Below are positions 41,232 to 47,997 of a stretch of 47,997 nt of DNA, in pieces. The notes beneath the pieces are model-generated. The model was given only the letters and a program-made list of their open reading frames with translations. It was not told the origin of the DNA and made no database searches. Source of the DNA: RXOA01 sp964547105 (GTDB taxonomy: Bacteria; Bipolaricaulota; Bipolaricaulia; UBA7950; UBA9294); contig CAZJLO010000013.1 of the NCBI GenBank assembly GCA_964547105.1, forward strand, positions 1-47,997, written 5' to 3'. How positions within the stretch are numbered: position 1 is the stretch's first letter; every line of letters starts with the position of its first letter. Made by a program: the position numbers and the translations under genes.

Positions 41232-42241
41232 GAGTCCCCCTTCTCTTCCACTCGCTCCAGCTCCCGCCCCCAACAAGCGACCGAATGGTCGCCATCCAAC
41301 TGGAACCGGCCAGGCTGCTCCTCGCTGCAAATGGGCATCGCCTGCGGGCATCGCGGGATGAATCGGCATCCCGGCGGCGGGTCGAGGTAGCTTGGAAGCT
41401 CTCCCGCAATGCCGTCCGAGACCCCCTCACCCGACAGTTTCGGCGTCGCCTCGAAAAGCCCAATTGTGTAGGGATGAGCCGGATGTTCGAAAACACATGG
41501 CGTTGCGCCTTCCTCGGCAAGGTTTCCCGCGTACATCACATAGGCGCGGTCGGTCATCGTTCTCACCGCACCGAGCGCGTGGCTGACAAGCACCATCGAC
41601 TTCCGGTTCTCGATGGACAACGTGTTCAGAAGCCCGAGGATTTGCTTCTCGATCGTCACGTCAAGAGATGTTGTCGGCTCGTCAGCCAGGATCAGATCGA
41701 CGTCCTTCAGCAGACACATCGCGATGCAGACTCGCTGCCGCATTCCGCCGGACAGCTGCACCGGGTAGCTCCCGAGAACGCGTTTCGGCGAAGGCATCGA
41801 GACCTTCTCCAGCGCTTCCATCATTCGTTGGGTTCGCTCCGCCCGGGACCCCGGATGCGGTGTGTTCTTCAGAATGTCCGCCATAAAGCTGTGGATCGTC
41901 AGTGTCGGATTCAGCGAAGCCGTCGGATCCTGAAGAATCATCGATACGTCGCGCCGGATCGCACGATGGCTGGCCTTGCTGCCATCGAGGACGTTCCGTC
42001 CCTTGAACCGCACGTCTCCCGACTCGATTCTTGCGGGCGGAATCGGAAGGATGTGGGCGATGGTCTTCAGCAGCGTTGTCTTCCCGCAGCCCGCCTCTCC
42101 GACCAGCCCGACGCGCTCGCCGCTTCCGACACGAAAATCGACGTGTCGCAGTACGCGCAACATCCCTTCATACACCTTGTAGGTGATGGACAAATCCCGG
42201 ACGTCGAGAAGCACTTCGTGATCGTTGACATGTTCGGTCAT
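41228..42241 (-). CDS. dppD: Dipeptide/oligopeptide ABC transporter ATPase (DppD/OppD type)
   Basis: 337 residues. Walker A GLVGEAGCGKTT, Q-loop MILQDPTASLNP, signature LSGGMRQRVCIAM, Walker B LILADEPTTSLD and switch His in LVSHALGAV are all present, as is the C-terminal extension with CRFIPRCPQAMPIC. The ATG at 42241 lies two bases after the dppC stop, with GAGGAG in the end of dppC as ribosome site. It forms the ATPase pair with DppF at the cytoplasmic face of the importer. Confidence 0.93.
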   Translation of the reverse strand: MTEHVNDHEVLLDVRDLSITYKVYEGMLRVLRHVDFRVGSGERVGLVGEAGCGKTTLLKTIAHILPIPPARIESGDVRFKGRNVLDGSKASHRAIRRDVSMILQDPTASLNPTLTIHSFMADILKNTPHPGSRAERTQRMMEALEKVSMPSPKRVLGSYPVQLSGGMRQRVCIAMCLLKDVDLILADEPTTSLDVTIEKQILGLLNTLSIENRKSMVLVSHALGAVRTMTDRAYVMYAGNLAEEGATPCVFEHPAHPYTIGLFEATPKLSGEGVSDGIAGELPSYLDPPPGCRFIPRCPQAMPICSEEQPGRFQLDGDHSVACWGRELERVEEKGDS

Positions 42242-42243
42242 GG

Positions 42244-43186
42244 CTACAGCTCCTCGATCGCAAATACGTCTCTCAACCCATCTCCCAACAAGTTGAACCC
42301 AAGAACGATCAGCACGACGAACAGCGCGGGAAACACAGGAATCCACCAGAATTCGGGCAGGAACTTGATCCCGTTGGAGACCATCGAGCCGAGCGACGGA
42401 GCCGGCGGCTGGACGCCGAGTCCAACGAAACTCATGCTCGACGCAATGATGATGATCATCCCCATGTCAAGGCTCATCTTGGTGAAGATCGGCGAAATCG
42501 CGTTCGGCAGGATTTCCTTCAAGATGATATGCCGCGATTTCGCTCCACTCAGCTCGGCATACTTCACGTACATCTCGTTGGACAGCGACGTCACCAGGCT
42601 GTACGTCAGNNNNNNNNNNTCTTTGTAGATACACGTACATCTGTTGGCGGTAGTTTTAGCTTCAACTACTCAACTAACGCAGCAACTGGTAATAGAGAGC
42701 TTGCTGTTGGAGATGTGCAAGATGCTTGGATTGATGATTTTAGTGATAGGTATCAGCAGCTCAAATACGGGTTTGCAGAGGGAGATAGATTTGCGTCTTA
42801 TGCAGCGTCGATTGGTGAATTTTTCTGTGATACCCAGCGACCAATCCAAGCAACACGCCGATCGGAACACCAATCGCAAGGACGAGCAAGCCGATTTCCA
42901 GCGACACTCGCAACCCGAACAACATTCGGCTGAAGATGTCGCGTCCGTACTCATCCGTCCCGGCAATGTGTTGCAGGCTGGGGCCCTGGTTCGCACTCTG
43001 GAAATCAAGGTACAAACCGGCGTGCTCCGGATAGGGGGCGATCTTCCCCGCAAACACCGCTAGCACGATCAATAGCAGCACAACAATCAACCCAAGAAGA
43101 GAGAGGCGGTTCGAGGCAAATTTGTGCCATTGTCGCTTGTACCTCTCCAGTCGAGGCCGACTTCGTTCGGTTTGTTTGTCTGGCAT
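42244..43186 (-). CDS. dppC: Dipeptide-type ABC transporter permease (DppC), broken by gap and foreign segment
   Basis: Two host parts are visible. The N-terminal part (43186-42830) has SLLGLIVVLLLIVLAVFAG, then GTDEYGRDIFSRMLFGLRVS and IGVLLGLVAGY, as in DppC. The C-terminal part (about 42609-42244) has YVKYAELSGAKSRHI (EAA loop) and SMSFVGLGVQPPAPSLGSM. Between them about 50-60 residues are missing, and 42610-42829 holds 10 Ns plus a segment unlike the host. The ATG at 43186 has GGAGTGA upstream; a GTG at 43195 overlaps the dppB stop. The complete gene should have about 290 residues. The damage probably arises from assembly, as all other transporter genes are intact. Confidence 0.8.
42620..42829. 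other. Foreign or misassembled segment inside dppC
   Basis: About 210 bases of roughly 42% G+C by hand count, directly after the 10 Ns. On the plus strand it stays open and reads like a coding fragment with AT-rich codons (for example GDVQDAWIDDFSDRYQQLKY). It has no terminal repeats and no similarity that I recognise. Confidence 0.7.
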
Positions 43187-43191
43187 GATGG

Positions 43192-44214
43192 TCACTCCGT
43201 CGCTCTCAATCGGACGCGTGGATCGAGCCCCGCGATCCCCAGATCAATCAGGATATTGGCAACAGCGAAGACAACGCCGAAAATCAGCGTTACGGCCACG
43301 ATCCCGTATGGATCCTTGGCCATGATGACGCTTAGGCTGTATCGGGAAAATCCCGGATAACGGAACATCACCTCAATCAGGAACGCGTTCCCAAGAAGCG
43401 ACGCAACCTGCAGCCCGAAGATCGTCAGTGATGGAATGAAGGATGGCTTCATCAAGTGCTTGGCAATCACCGTTCTGCGGCGAACCCCGACCACATCGGC
43501 GAATGCGATGTAGTCCTTGCCGATGTTGTCGATCATTGATGAGCGATGGATCCGCGCTTGGTAGGCAATACTACCAAGAGAGAGGCTCACCGCAGGAAGA
43601 AAGAGGTGCGCCAAGGCATCACCGAACAGGTCGAACCGACCATGAATCAGCGCATCAAACGCCACCATTCCCGTCGACTGAATCTCCGGTGGCAAGGCCG
43701 TCATCCCCCCCAGCGGGAACACCTTCCAGTAGTAGGCGAAGACCAGGAGAAAGAGAATCGCGAATGCGTAGGGTGGAGTGACCACACCCAGATAGGACAG
43801 CAGCCTCACGGTGTTGTCCAGCCAGGAATTCCGGAACAGCGCCGAGATCGTTCCCAGCAGAATCCCGAAGACTAGGATCATGATGGCCGACAGGAGGGCC
43901 AGCTCGATCGTGCGGGGAAGGAACTCCGCAATATCCTCCGACACGGCTCGCTTCGTGTACAGCGATTGGCCGAAATCTCCGTGCAGAACGACCCCTTCCA
44001 GCCAATGCGCGTACTGGACGACAACCGGACGGTCGAAGTACAAGTCGCTTCGCATTCGCTCAACGACCTCTTGGGACACCGTCGGACCGAGCGACATCCG
44101 AACCGGATCTCCGGGAATGAGTCGTATGAACGAGAAAATCACAAACGAAAGCACGAGAAGAACCAATACACCGTAGAGAAGGCGCTTGATCACAAAAACC
44201 GGCATACTCTGCAT
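43192..44214 (-). CDS. dppB: Dipeptide-type ABC transporter permease (DppB)
   Basis: 340 residues with six membrane segments. The N-terminus is FVIKRLLYGVLVLLVLSFVI with FIRLIPGDPVR, the standard DppB beginning; the EAA loop region reads DYIAFADVVGVRRRTVIAKH, and the end has EVMFRYPGFSRYSL. It forms the transmembrane channel with DppC. The start at 44214 has a G-rich site (GGGGGGAAG) upstream; an ATG at 44205 is possible. A strong hairpin precedes it, and its stop lies within a few bases of the dppC start. Confidence 0.92.
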   Translation of the reverse strand: MQSMPVFVIKRLLYGVLVLLVLSFVIFSFIRLIPGDPVRMSLGPTVSQEVVERMRSDLYFDRPVVVQYAHWLEGVVLHGDFGQSLYTKRAVSEDIAEFLPRTIELALLSAIMILVFGILLGTISALFRNSWLDNTVRLLSYLGVVTPPYAFAILFLLVFAYYWKVFPLGGMTALPPEIQSTGMVAFDALIHGRFDLFGDALAHLFLPAVSLSLGSIAYQARIHRSSMIDNIGKDYIAFADVVGVRRRTVIAKHLMKPSFIPSLTIFGLQVASLLGNAFLIEVMFRYPGFSRYSLSVIMAKDPYGIVAVTLIFGVVFAVANILIDLGIAGLDPRVRLRATE

Positions 44215-44233
44215 TCTCTTCCCCCCAGAGGGA

Positions 44234-44261
44234 TCAGGGAGAGGCCAATGCCTCTCCCTGA
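44234..44261. promoter_or_regulatory. Hairpin between the binding-protein and permease genes
   Basis: TCAGGGAGAGGC (44234-44245) and GCCTCTCCCTGA (44250-44261) form a perfect 12-base stem with a 4-base loop, between the stop of the binding protein and the start of dppB. Hairpins here commonly protect the upstream message so that binding protein is made in excess. Confidence 0.65.
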
Positions 44262-44284
44262 CCATGGTGTCGGCGTCGTGCCCG

Positions 44285-45871
44285 CTAGATCATCTCGAAG
44301 AAGCGATAGTTGAAGTTGAATTCAGCGATCGCGTGAGGACTACCCTCTCCGGCCGGCCACGTGAAGACATCGCTTCGATAGGCCGCCTTGAGCACACTGA
44401 CAAACGTGTAGATGCTCGGGCAGATCTCATCAACGAGGTTGTGCTGCATTTCGGCGTATAGCGCTGCCCGCGTCTCTGCATCGACGGTGACAAGCGCTTC
44501 GGTGATCATTGCGTCGAACTCGCTGTTCTGCAGCCATTCGTTCTGATTCCAGCCGCCGACGGTCCACGAGGCGTACTTCAGCTCGAGAATCGCGCCTGCT
44601 TCGGGATAGCTGCAGTTGGCGAACAGGTTGGTTATGTGCGGGCTTGTTTCGATCGACTCTTCCTGGTTGCAGAACAGAACCCACGGCGCCTCCACGAGGT
44701 TCACCGCAATCCCGATCTGAGCCATGTTGGCGGCGAACTGCAGGCACAGCTTGGCCGTATCTCCGTTCCCCTGGATGTAGCTGACGTCGATCGGATACCG
44801 GCTCAGCTGATCCGCGTACGGGGAAAGCGCCAGTTCCTGACGCGCCAAATCAAGGTTGTACTCGTAGCCGGCAAGATCGTCCGCATAGCCGAACACGTGA
44901 GAGGGCACCGGGCCCAGCGCGCGCGGAGAGTCCGGATAGATCGCCATCATCGCATCATAGTCCGTGGCATACGCCATCGCGCGGCGGAAATGGACATCAT
45001 CCGTCGGCGCTTTCTTCGTGTTGATCATGAAGAAGTTGACGCTCATCTCGGGGAAGAACGCCACGTCGACGCCGTCCATCTGGGCAAGCGAGTTCAACGT
45101 CGTCATCTCTTGACGCCCGTGAGCAAGATCGATCTCGCTGCTTCCCATCATCATCTTCGTCGTCGCCGCATCAAGAACTTCGTTGGCGATCACGACATCC
45201 GGCGCTGCTTCGGAGACTCCCTGCCAGTAGTTGTCGAATTTCGACAGCTGCACGTAGTTGCGAATCCGGAAGTCGGCGGCGGTATACGGACCCGAGCCGG
45301 CGTCATTGGTCAGCAAGTACCCTTTGCCGTAGTCACCGTAATCGCCGTACATGCCGTCCTCAAGGTTCGCCATGACGAGATCTTCATTGACGATCGCCAG
45401 CCGGTAGAGCGTGACGAGGAACGGTCCGAACGGCTCGCTCAGCTCGAAGACTACGGTGTAATCATCGACAACTCGAGTCTCGGCAACGCGGTCCGAAAAG
45501 AAGTACGCGTATCCTTCACCGACACCGATCATGCGATCCATGCTGAATTTGACGTCGCTCGCCGTCAATTCGCTGCCGTCGTGGAACAAGATTCCCTGAT
45601 TCAGATGGAACGTCCACGTGAGACTGTCATCGGAGACTTCCCAGTTTGCGGCGACACTCGCTTCTGGAGAAGCATCTTCAAACGACGGATAGACGAGGAA
45701 ATCGTAGAGGTTCACCGCCACTTTCCAGTCATTCTCGCCGCTGGTCACCGCGGGGTCGAGGGACTCCGGCGTGGCCGTGATTGTCGTACGCAGCGTCGTC
45801 GCGGTTGCAACCGCGCCAACCACCAACATCAGCACCAGGCTCAACACAAGCGTCTTGGTCAGTCGCTTCAT
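44285..45871 (-). CDS. ABC transporter substrate-binding protein, family 5 (peptide/nickel/opine)
   Basis: 528 residues with a signal peptide at 1-24; no lipobox Cys is visible at its end, so it may be soluble or retained by the uncleaved segment. Family 5 features are ESLDPAVTSGENDWKVAVNL near the start, TWTFHLNQGILFHDGSELTA, DVKFSMDRM, GSGPYTAADF and HFRRAMAYATDYDAM. It captures the substrate outside the membrane for the DppBCDF importer. The ligand could be di- or oligopeptides or another small amide; the binding residues cannot be read by eye. The ATG at 45871 follows AAGGAGG by 12 bases. Confidence 0.92.
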   Translation of the reverse strand: MKRLTKTLVLSLVLMLVVGAVATATTLRTTITATPESLDPAVTSGENDWKVAVNLYDFLVYPSFEDASPEASVAANWEVSDDSLTWTFHLNQGILFHDGSELTASDVKFSMDRMIGVGEGYAYFFSDRVAETRVVDDYTVVFELSEPFGPFLVTLYRLAIVNEDLVMANLEDGMYGDYGDYGKGYLLTNDAGSGPYTAADFRIRNYVQLSKFDNYWQGVSEAAPDVVIANEVLDAATTKMMMGSSEIDLAHGRQEMTTLNSLAQMDGVDVAFFPEMSVNFFMINTKKAPTDDVHFRRAMAYATDYDAMMAIYPDSPRALGPVPSHVFGYADDLAGYEYNLDLARQELALSPYADQLSRYPIDVSYIQGNGDTAKLCLQFAANMAQIGIAVNLVEAPWVLFCNQEESIETSPHITNLFANCSYPEAGAILELKYASWTVGGWNQNEWLQNSEFDAMITEALVTVDAETRAALYAEMQHNLVDEICPSIYTFVSVLKAAYRSDVFTWPAGEGSPHAIAEFNFNYRFFEMI

Positions 45872-45962
45872 CCTTCCGTGCCTCCTTGAGTCATAGCTCT
45901 AGTTCTTCTCGGTCGATGCTGCACTGCCGTTCCAACGAAAATGTCTCTCGCCACCTCCTTAG

Positions 45963-47411
45963 CTACTCCTGCCGTTGCCTCGACAGCTCATAGAGCGCAT
46001 GCCCGTATACCTTTGCATTCAAGACCATGTGGTCAATCGAAGCCCGCTCATTGGGGCGATGCACCGTGATCTCCTCGCCGGGGTACACCGCGCCGAAGCA
46101 GACACAGTTCTCGATCGCCCGCGCGTAGGTCCCTCCGCCAATGGCGTGCAGAACAGGCTCGCGCCCCGTGACTTCTCTGTAAACACGGGATAGCACGGTG
46201 ATCATCGGGTGATCGTCCGGAACGTACAGCGGCTCGCTTTGCTTCTGAACCTCCACCGCGAGCCCCTCGTCGCCCCCACCGAACGCACGATGCATCTGTT
46301 CCAAGACATCGCCGCATGAGAACGACACCGGCGAGCGAATGTCCAACACAGCTACCGCCTCATCAGCGTCCAGGGTGATCTGCCCGAGATTGACGGTCAG
46401 AGGTCCCGATGCTTTGTCGCACCAGGCCATTCCCAGCAGTGCTCCCGTGGTATCGAAGCCGATTCGTTGGTGAAGCAGCGCTGCAAACTGCGTCGCACCG
46501 TCGTCCACCAAGTCAAGCTTCGCAAGCAGATCCAGGAGCTCGGCAATCGCATTGATCCCCTTCTCGGGGCACATCGCATGCGCCGAACGTCCCTTGGAAG
46601 AGATCCTGACCGCTTCACCCTCATCCTCGAGCACCAGCTCGAAGGAAGCGTGCGAGCGTGCTCCGATCGCAGCGGCAATCGCCGTCTGGATCCGCTCGTG
46701 GGACGAGCCGGCTCCTCGCAGGCAAGCCGACGCCTCATCGGGAACGTTGTTCGGCGCAGTCCCGCCATGCAGCGAGCACAGCCGGAGCCCGGATGTCGCC
46801 CGTTCTTGGTTGACTCCGACCAACCGGAAGACGTTCCCGCCCTTCTCGCGGTTCACCACCGTGAACATTCCGTCCGGTGAGAACCCACACGTCGGGACTT
46901 CCTCGGATTCAAGATAGCGCTTGATCCCACCCCAACCCGATTCCTCGTCGGTGCCGATCAGAATTCGGATCCGCTTGGATGTCCGCAGCCCCGCATCGCG
47001 CAACGCCTTCAACCCGTAAAGCGACGAGAACAAGGGTCCCTTATCGTCTGCGGTGCCTCGGCCGTACATCATTCCGTCGGATGTCTCCGCAGCAAAAGGA
47101 GAGTGGCTCCAGTCGGATTCCTCTCCGACCGGGACCACATCCACGTGACTGAGCACGCCGATAAGTTCTTCACCCTGTCCGTAGTCGATCCACCCGGCGT
47201 AGCCGTCCAGCCGACCGACTTCGAACCCAAGCCGCTTCCCGACGCCAAGCGCGTGCTCGAGCGCCCGATGAACGTCTTCACCGAACGGCATCCCGGGTCT
47301 CGGCTCTGCCTTGACACTCGGAATCCGCACCGATTCGGCGATGGCTGTCAGCAGCTCCGTCCGATCCTGGTCGACGATCCGATCGATCGCAGTGGATTCC
47401 TGGCTTTTCAT
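45963..47411 (-). CDS. M20-family metallopeptidase (PepV-like dipeptidase/carbamoylase)
   Basis: 482 residues. Zinc ligands and catalytic residues are visible: LSHVDVVPVG (His89, Asp91), GRGTADDKGP (bridging Asp), GTDEESGWGGI (Glu156, Glu157) and near the end IGGGTYARAIENCVCFGAV with EEITVHRPNE. These match the PepV/dipeptidase branch of M20. Related M20 enzymes also cleave N-carbamoyl amino acids, so hydrolysis of a linear product made by HyuAB is conceivable; that is inference. Two internal cysteine-rich stretches (HAMCPEKG, FSCGDV) are not usual landmarks. It starts six bases after the stop of the NicX-like gene without a strong ribosome site, so it is co-translated with it. Confidence 0.9.
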   Translation of the reverse strand: MKSQESTAIDRIVDQDRTELLTAIAESVRIPSVKAEPRPGMPFGEDVHRALEHALGVGKRLGFEVGRLDGYAGWIDYGQGEELIGVLSHVDVVPVGEESDWSHSPFAAETSDGMMYGRGTADDKGPLFSSLYGLKALRDAGLRTSKRIRILIGTDEESGWGGIKRYLESEEVPTCGFSPDGMFTVVNREKGGNVFRLVGVNQERATSGLRLCSLHGGTAPNNVPDEASACLRGAGSSHERIQTAIAAAIGARSHASFELVLEDEGEAVRISSKGRSAHAMCPEKGINAIAELLDLLAKLDLVDDGATQFAALLHQRIGFDTTGALLGMAWCDKASGPLTVNLGQITLDADEAVAVLDIRSPVSFSCGDVLEQMHRAFGGGDEGLAVEVQKQSEPLYVPDDHPMITVLSRVYREVTGREPVLHAIGGGTYARAIENCVCFGAVYPGEEITVHRPNERASIDHMVLNAKVYGHALYELSRQRQE

Positions 47412-47417
47412 CGCGAT

Positions 47418-47997
47418 CTAGTACCCCGAAACCTTCAGATCTCGGCAGAGCTCGACAAGCCGCGGATGGGTGTAGAACCCCTGCTCTTCGATCGCCTTGC
47501 CGTCAAGATAGATCGACGGGTTGAGGACCATTCCGTCCGTGTGGCTCGAAGCGACCCAGCTCTTGCCGCCGAGCCCCTCACCTTGCGTTCCGAATCCGCA
47601 CTCGACACAGCCGAAGATTCGCTCGTCTTCTTCGATCCTTCCCGTCGGCTCGGGCACTCCCGGATTGAATCCCTGGGAAACGTGAGCCAGCCAATACATC
47701 TTCTCGTCGTTCCAGCTCTCTAGCCACTTGCGGAACAGCAACGCCTCGCGCCCCGTCCCTTCCACCTTGGTGCAGACGCCTTTCTCGATCGTCAGGGCAA
47801 CCGGGGATTTCATCACACCGATCTCGCCAGGCGGGAAGATCCCGCCGTCAAACACGAGCGTCCCGTTGATCGTCTCTTCCACCGGGCACAGTGTCGTTTG
47901 TCCGCCAAGCATCACCGACACCCCCGGTTTGTCTGCGTAGGCCCCGCTCTGCTCCGCAGTCCGGCCCTTCGTACTCATGACAAGGTCGGTCCCGGCC
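47418..47997 (-). CDS. M29/NicX-like metalloenzyme, C-terminal part (partial)
   Basis: The frame is open to the right edge; the ATG at 47978 lies within the family motif GTDLVMSTKGR, so it is internal. About 190 residues are present. NGTLVFDGGIFPPGEIG and PVALTIEKGVCTKVEG are typical of the M29 aminopeptidase / 2,5-dihydroxypyridine dioxygenase superfamily. HVSQGFNPG and SSHTDGMV probably supply the two His and the Asp that bind iron in NicX-type dioxygenases; the classical aminopeptidase has Glu in place of the first His. The usual GxxHxGxG reads GCVECGFG. It could be a metallo-hydrolase or a ring-cleaving enzyme. It is the first gene of the operon visible here. Confidence 0.75.
   Translation of the reverse strand, partial: AGTDLVMSTKGRTAEQSGAYADKPGVSVMLGGQTTLCPVEETINGTLVFDGGIFPPGEIGVMKSPVALTIEKGVCTKVEGTGREALLFRKWLESWNDEKMYWLAHVSQGFNPGVPEPTGRIEEDERIFGCVECGFGTQGEGLGGKSWVASSHTDGMVLNPSIYLDGKAIEEQGFYTHPRLVELCRDLKVSGY

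Noticed and set aside
41285..42628. A 447-codon plus-strand frame
   Set aside because: Antisense to DppD and DppC, both with clear motifs; ends inside the N run.
42620..42933. A new plus-strand gene in the AT-rich segment
   Set aside because: The frame begins in the N run and runs on into the antisense of dppC; it has no own start or end, so it is at most a fragment of something else.
44636..45889. A 417-codon plus-strand frame
   Set aside because: Antisense to the family-5 binding protein; composition typical of a shadow frame in high-G+C DNA.

Overview
The window is about 48 kb of metagenome-type scaffold. It has five runs of N: one of 100 at 3332-3431 and four of 10 at 31210, 36170, 39516 and 42610. 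G+C is high, roughly 60%. Starts are ATG, GTG and TTG, with good AAGGAGG-type ribosome sites and many 4-base stop/start overlaps. The gene set points to an uncultured anaerobic, peptide- or amide-fermenting bacterium: a tungsten-type aldehyde:ferredoxin oxidoreductase with a four-cluster ferredoxin, an orphan 2-oxoacid:ferredoxin oxidoreductase gamma subunit, a TGS-domain uridine kinase, an S55 peptidase without other sporulation genes, and large secreted proteins. A candidate phylum such as Bipolaricaulota would fit, but that is a guess from gene content. No tRNA, rRNA, CRISPR array, transposase or phage gene was seen.

Layout. 1-6.8 kb: secreted multidomain proteins. A broken HYR protein and a HYR/PKD protein interrupted by an in-frame TAG face a C10 (streptopain-like) cysteine protease. 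Both full-length proteins end in the same kind of FlgD/T9SS-like C-terminal domain. 6.8-12.6 kb (minus): exonuclease III, NIF3-like protein, TGS/uridine kinase, histone-deacetylase-like protein and a PKD/transglutaminase lipoprotein, apparently one operon with a clear promoter at 12590-12618. 12.7-18.2 kb (plus): TrkA/TrkH potassium uptake, S55 peptidase, MurF. 18.4-31.1 kb: Lon-type protease and phospholipase D sharing a divergent promoter with a palindromic -10; NfeD-like protease and a zinc-ribbon membrane protein; a ribbon-helix-helix regulator, a frameshifted hypothetical gene, a HAD hydrolase; a 4-TM protein; free-methionine-sulfoxide reductase; an MFS transporter whose leader carries a G-quadruplex motif; RimO; a B3/B4-domain protein.

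31.3-48 kb is the most interesting part: a GntR/FCD regulator facing a 16-kb minus-strand operon that enters from the right edge. In transcription order it encodes a NicX/M29-like enzyme, an M20 peptidase, a full dipeptide-type ABC importer (binding protein, two permeases, two ATPases), a four-cluster ferredoxin, aldehyde ferredoxin oxidoreductase, the orphan gamma subunit, an imidazolonepropionase-like amidohydrolase and an ATP-dependent hydantoinase/oxoprolinase pair (HyuA/HyuB). I infer import of a small cyclic amide or peptide-like compound, hydrolytic ring and amide opening, and ferredoxin-linked oxidation of an aldehyde. I know no described pathway with exactly this set.

Several apparent lesions look like assembly artefacts. 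The 100-N gap sits between flanks that each match a nearby repeat copy over exactly 55 bases, and inserting the missing 335 bases restores the reading frame. The dppC gap is followed by about 210 bases of clearly different composition.
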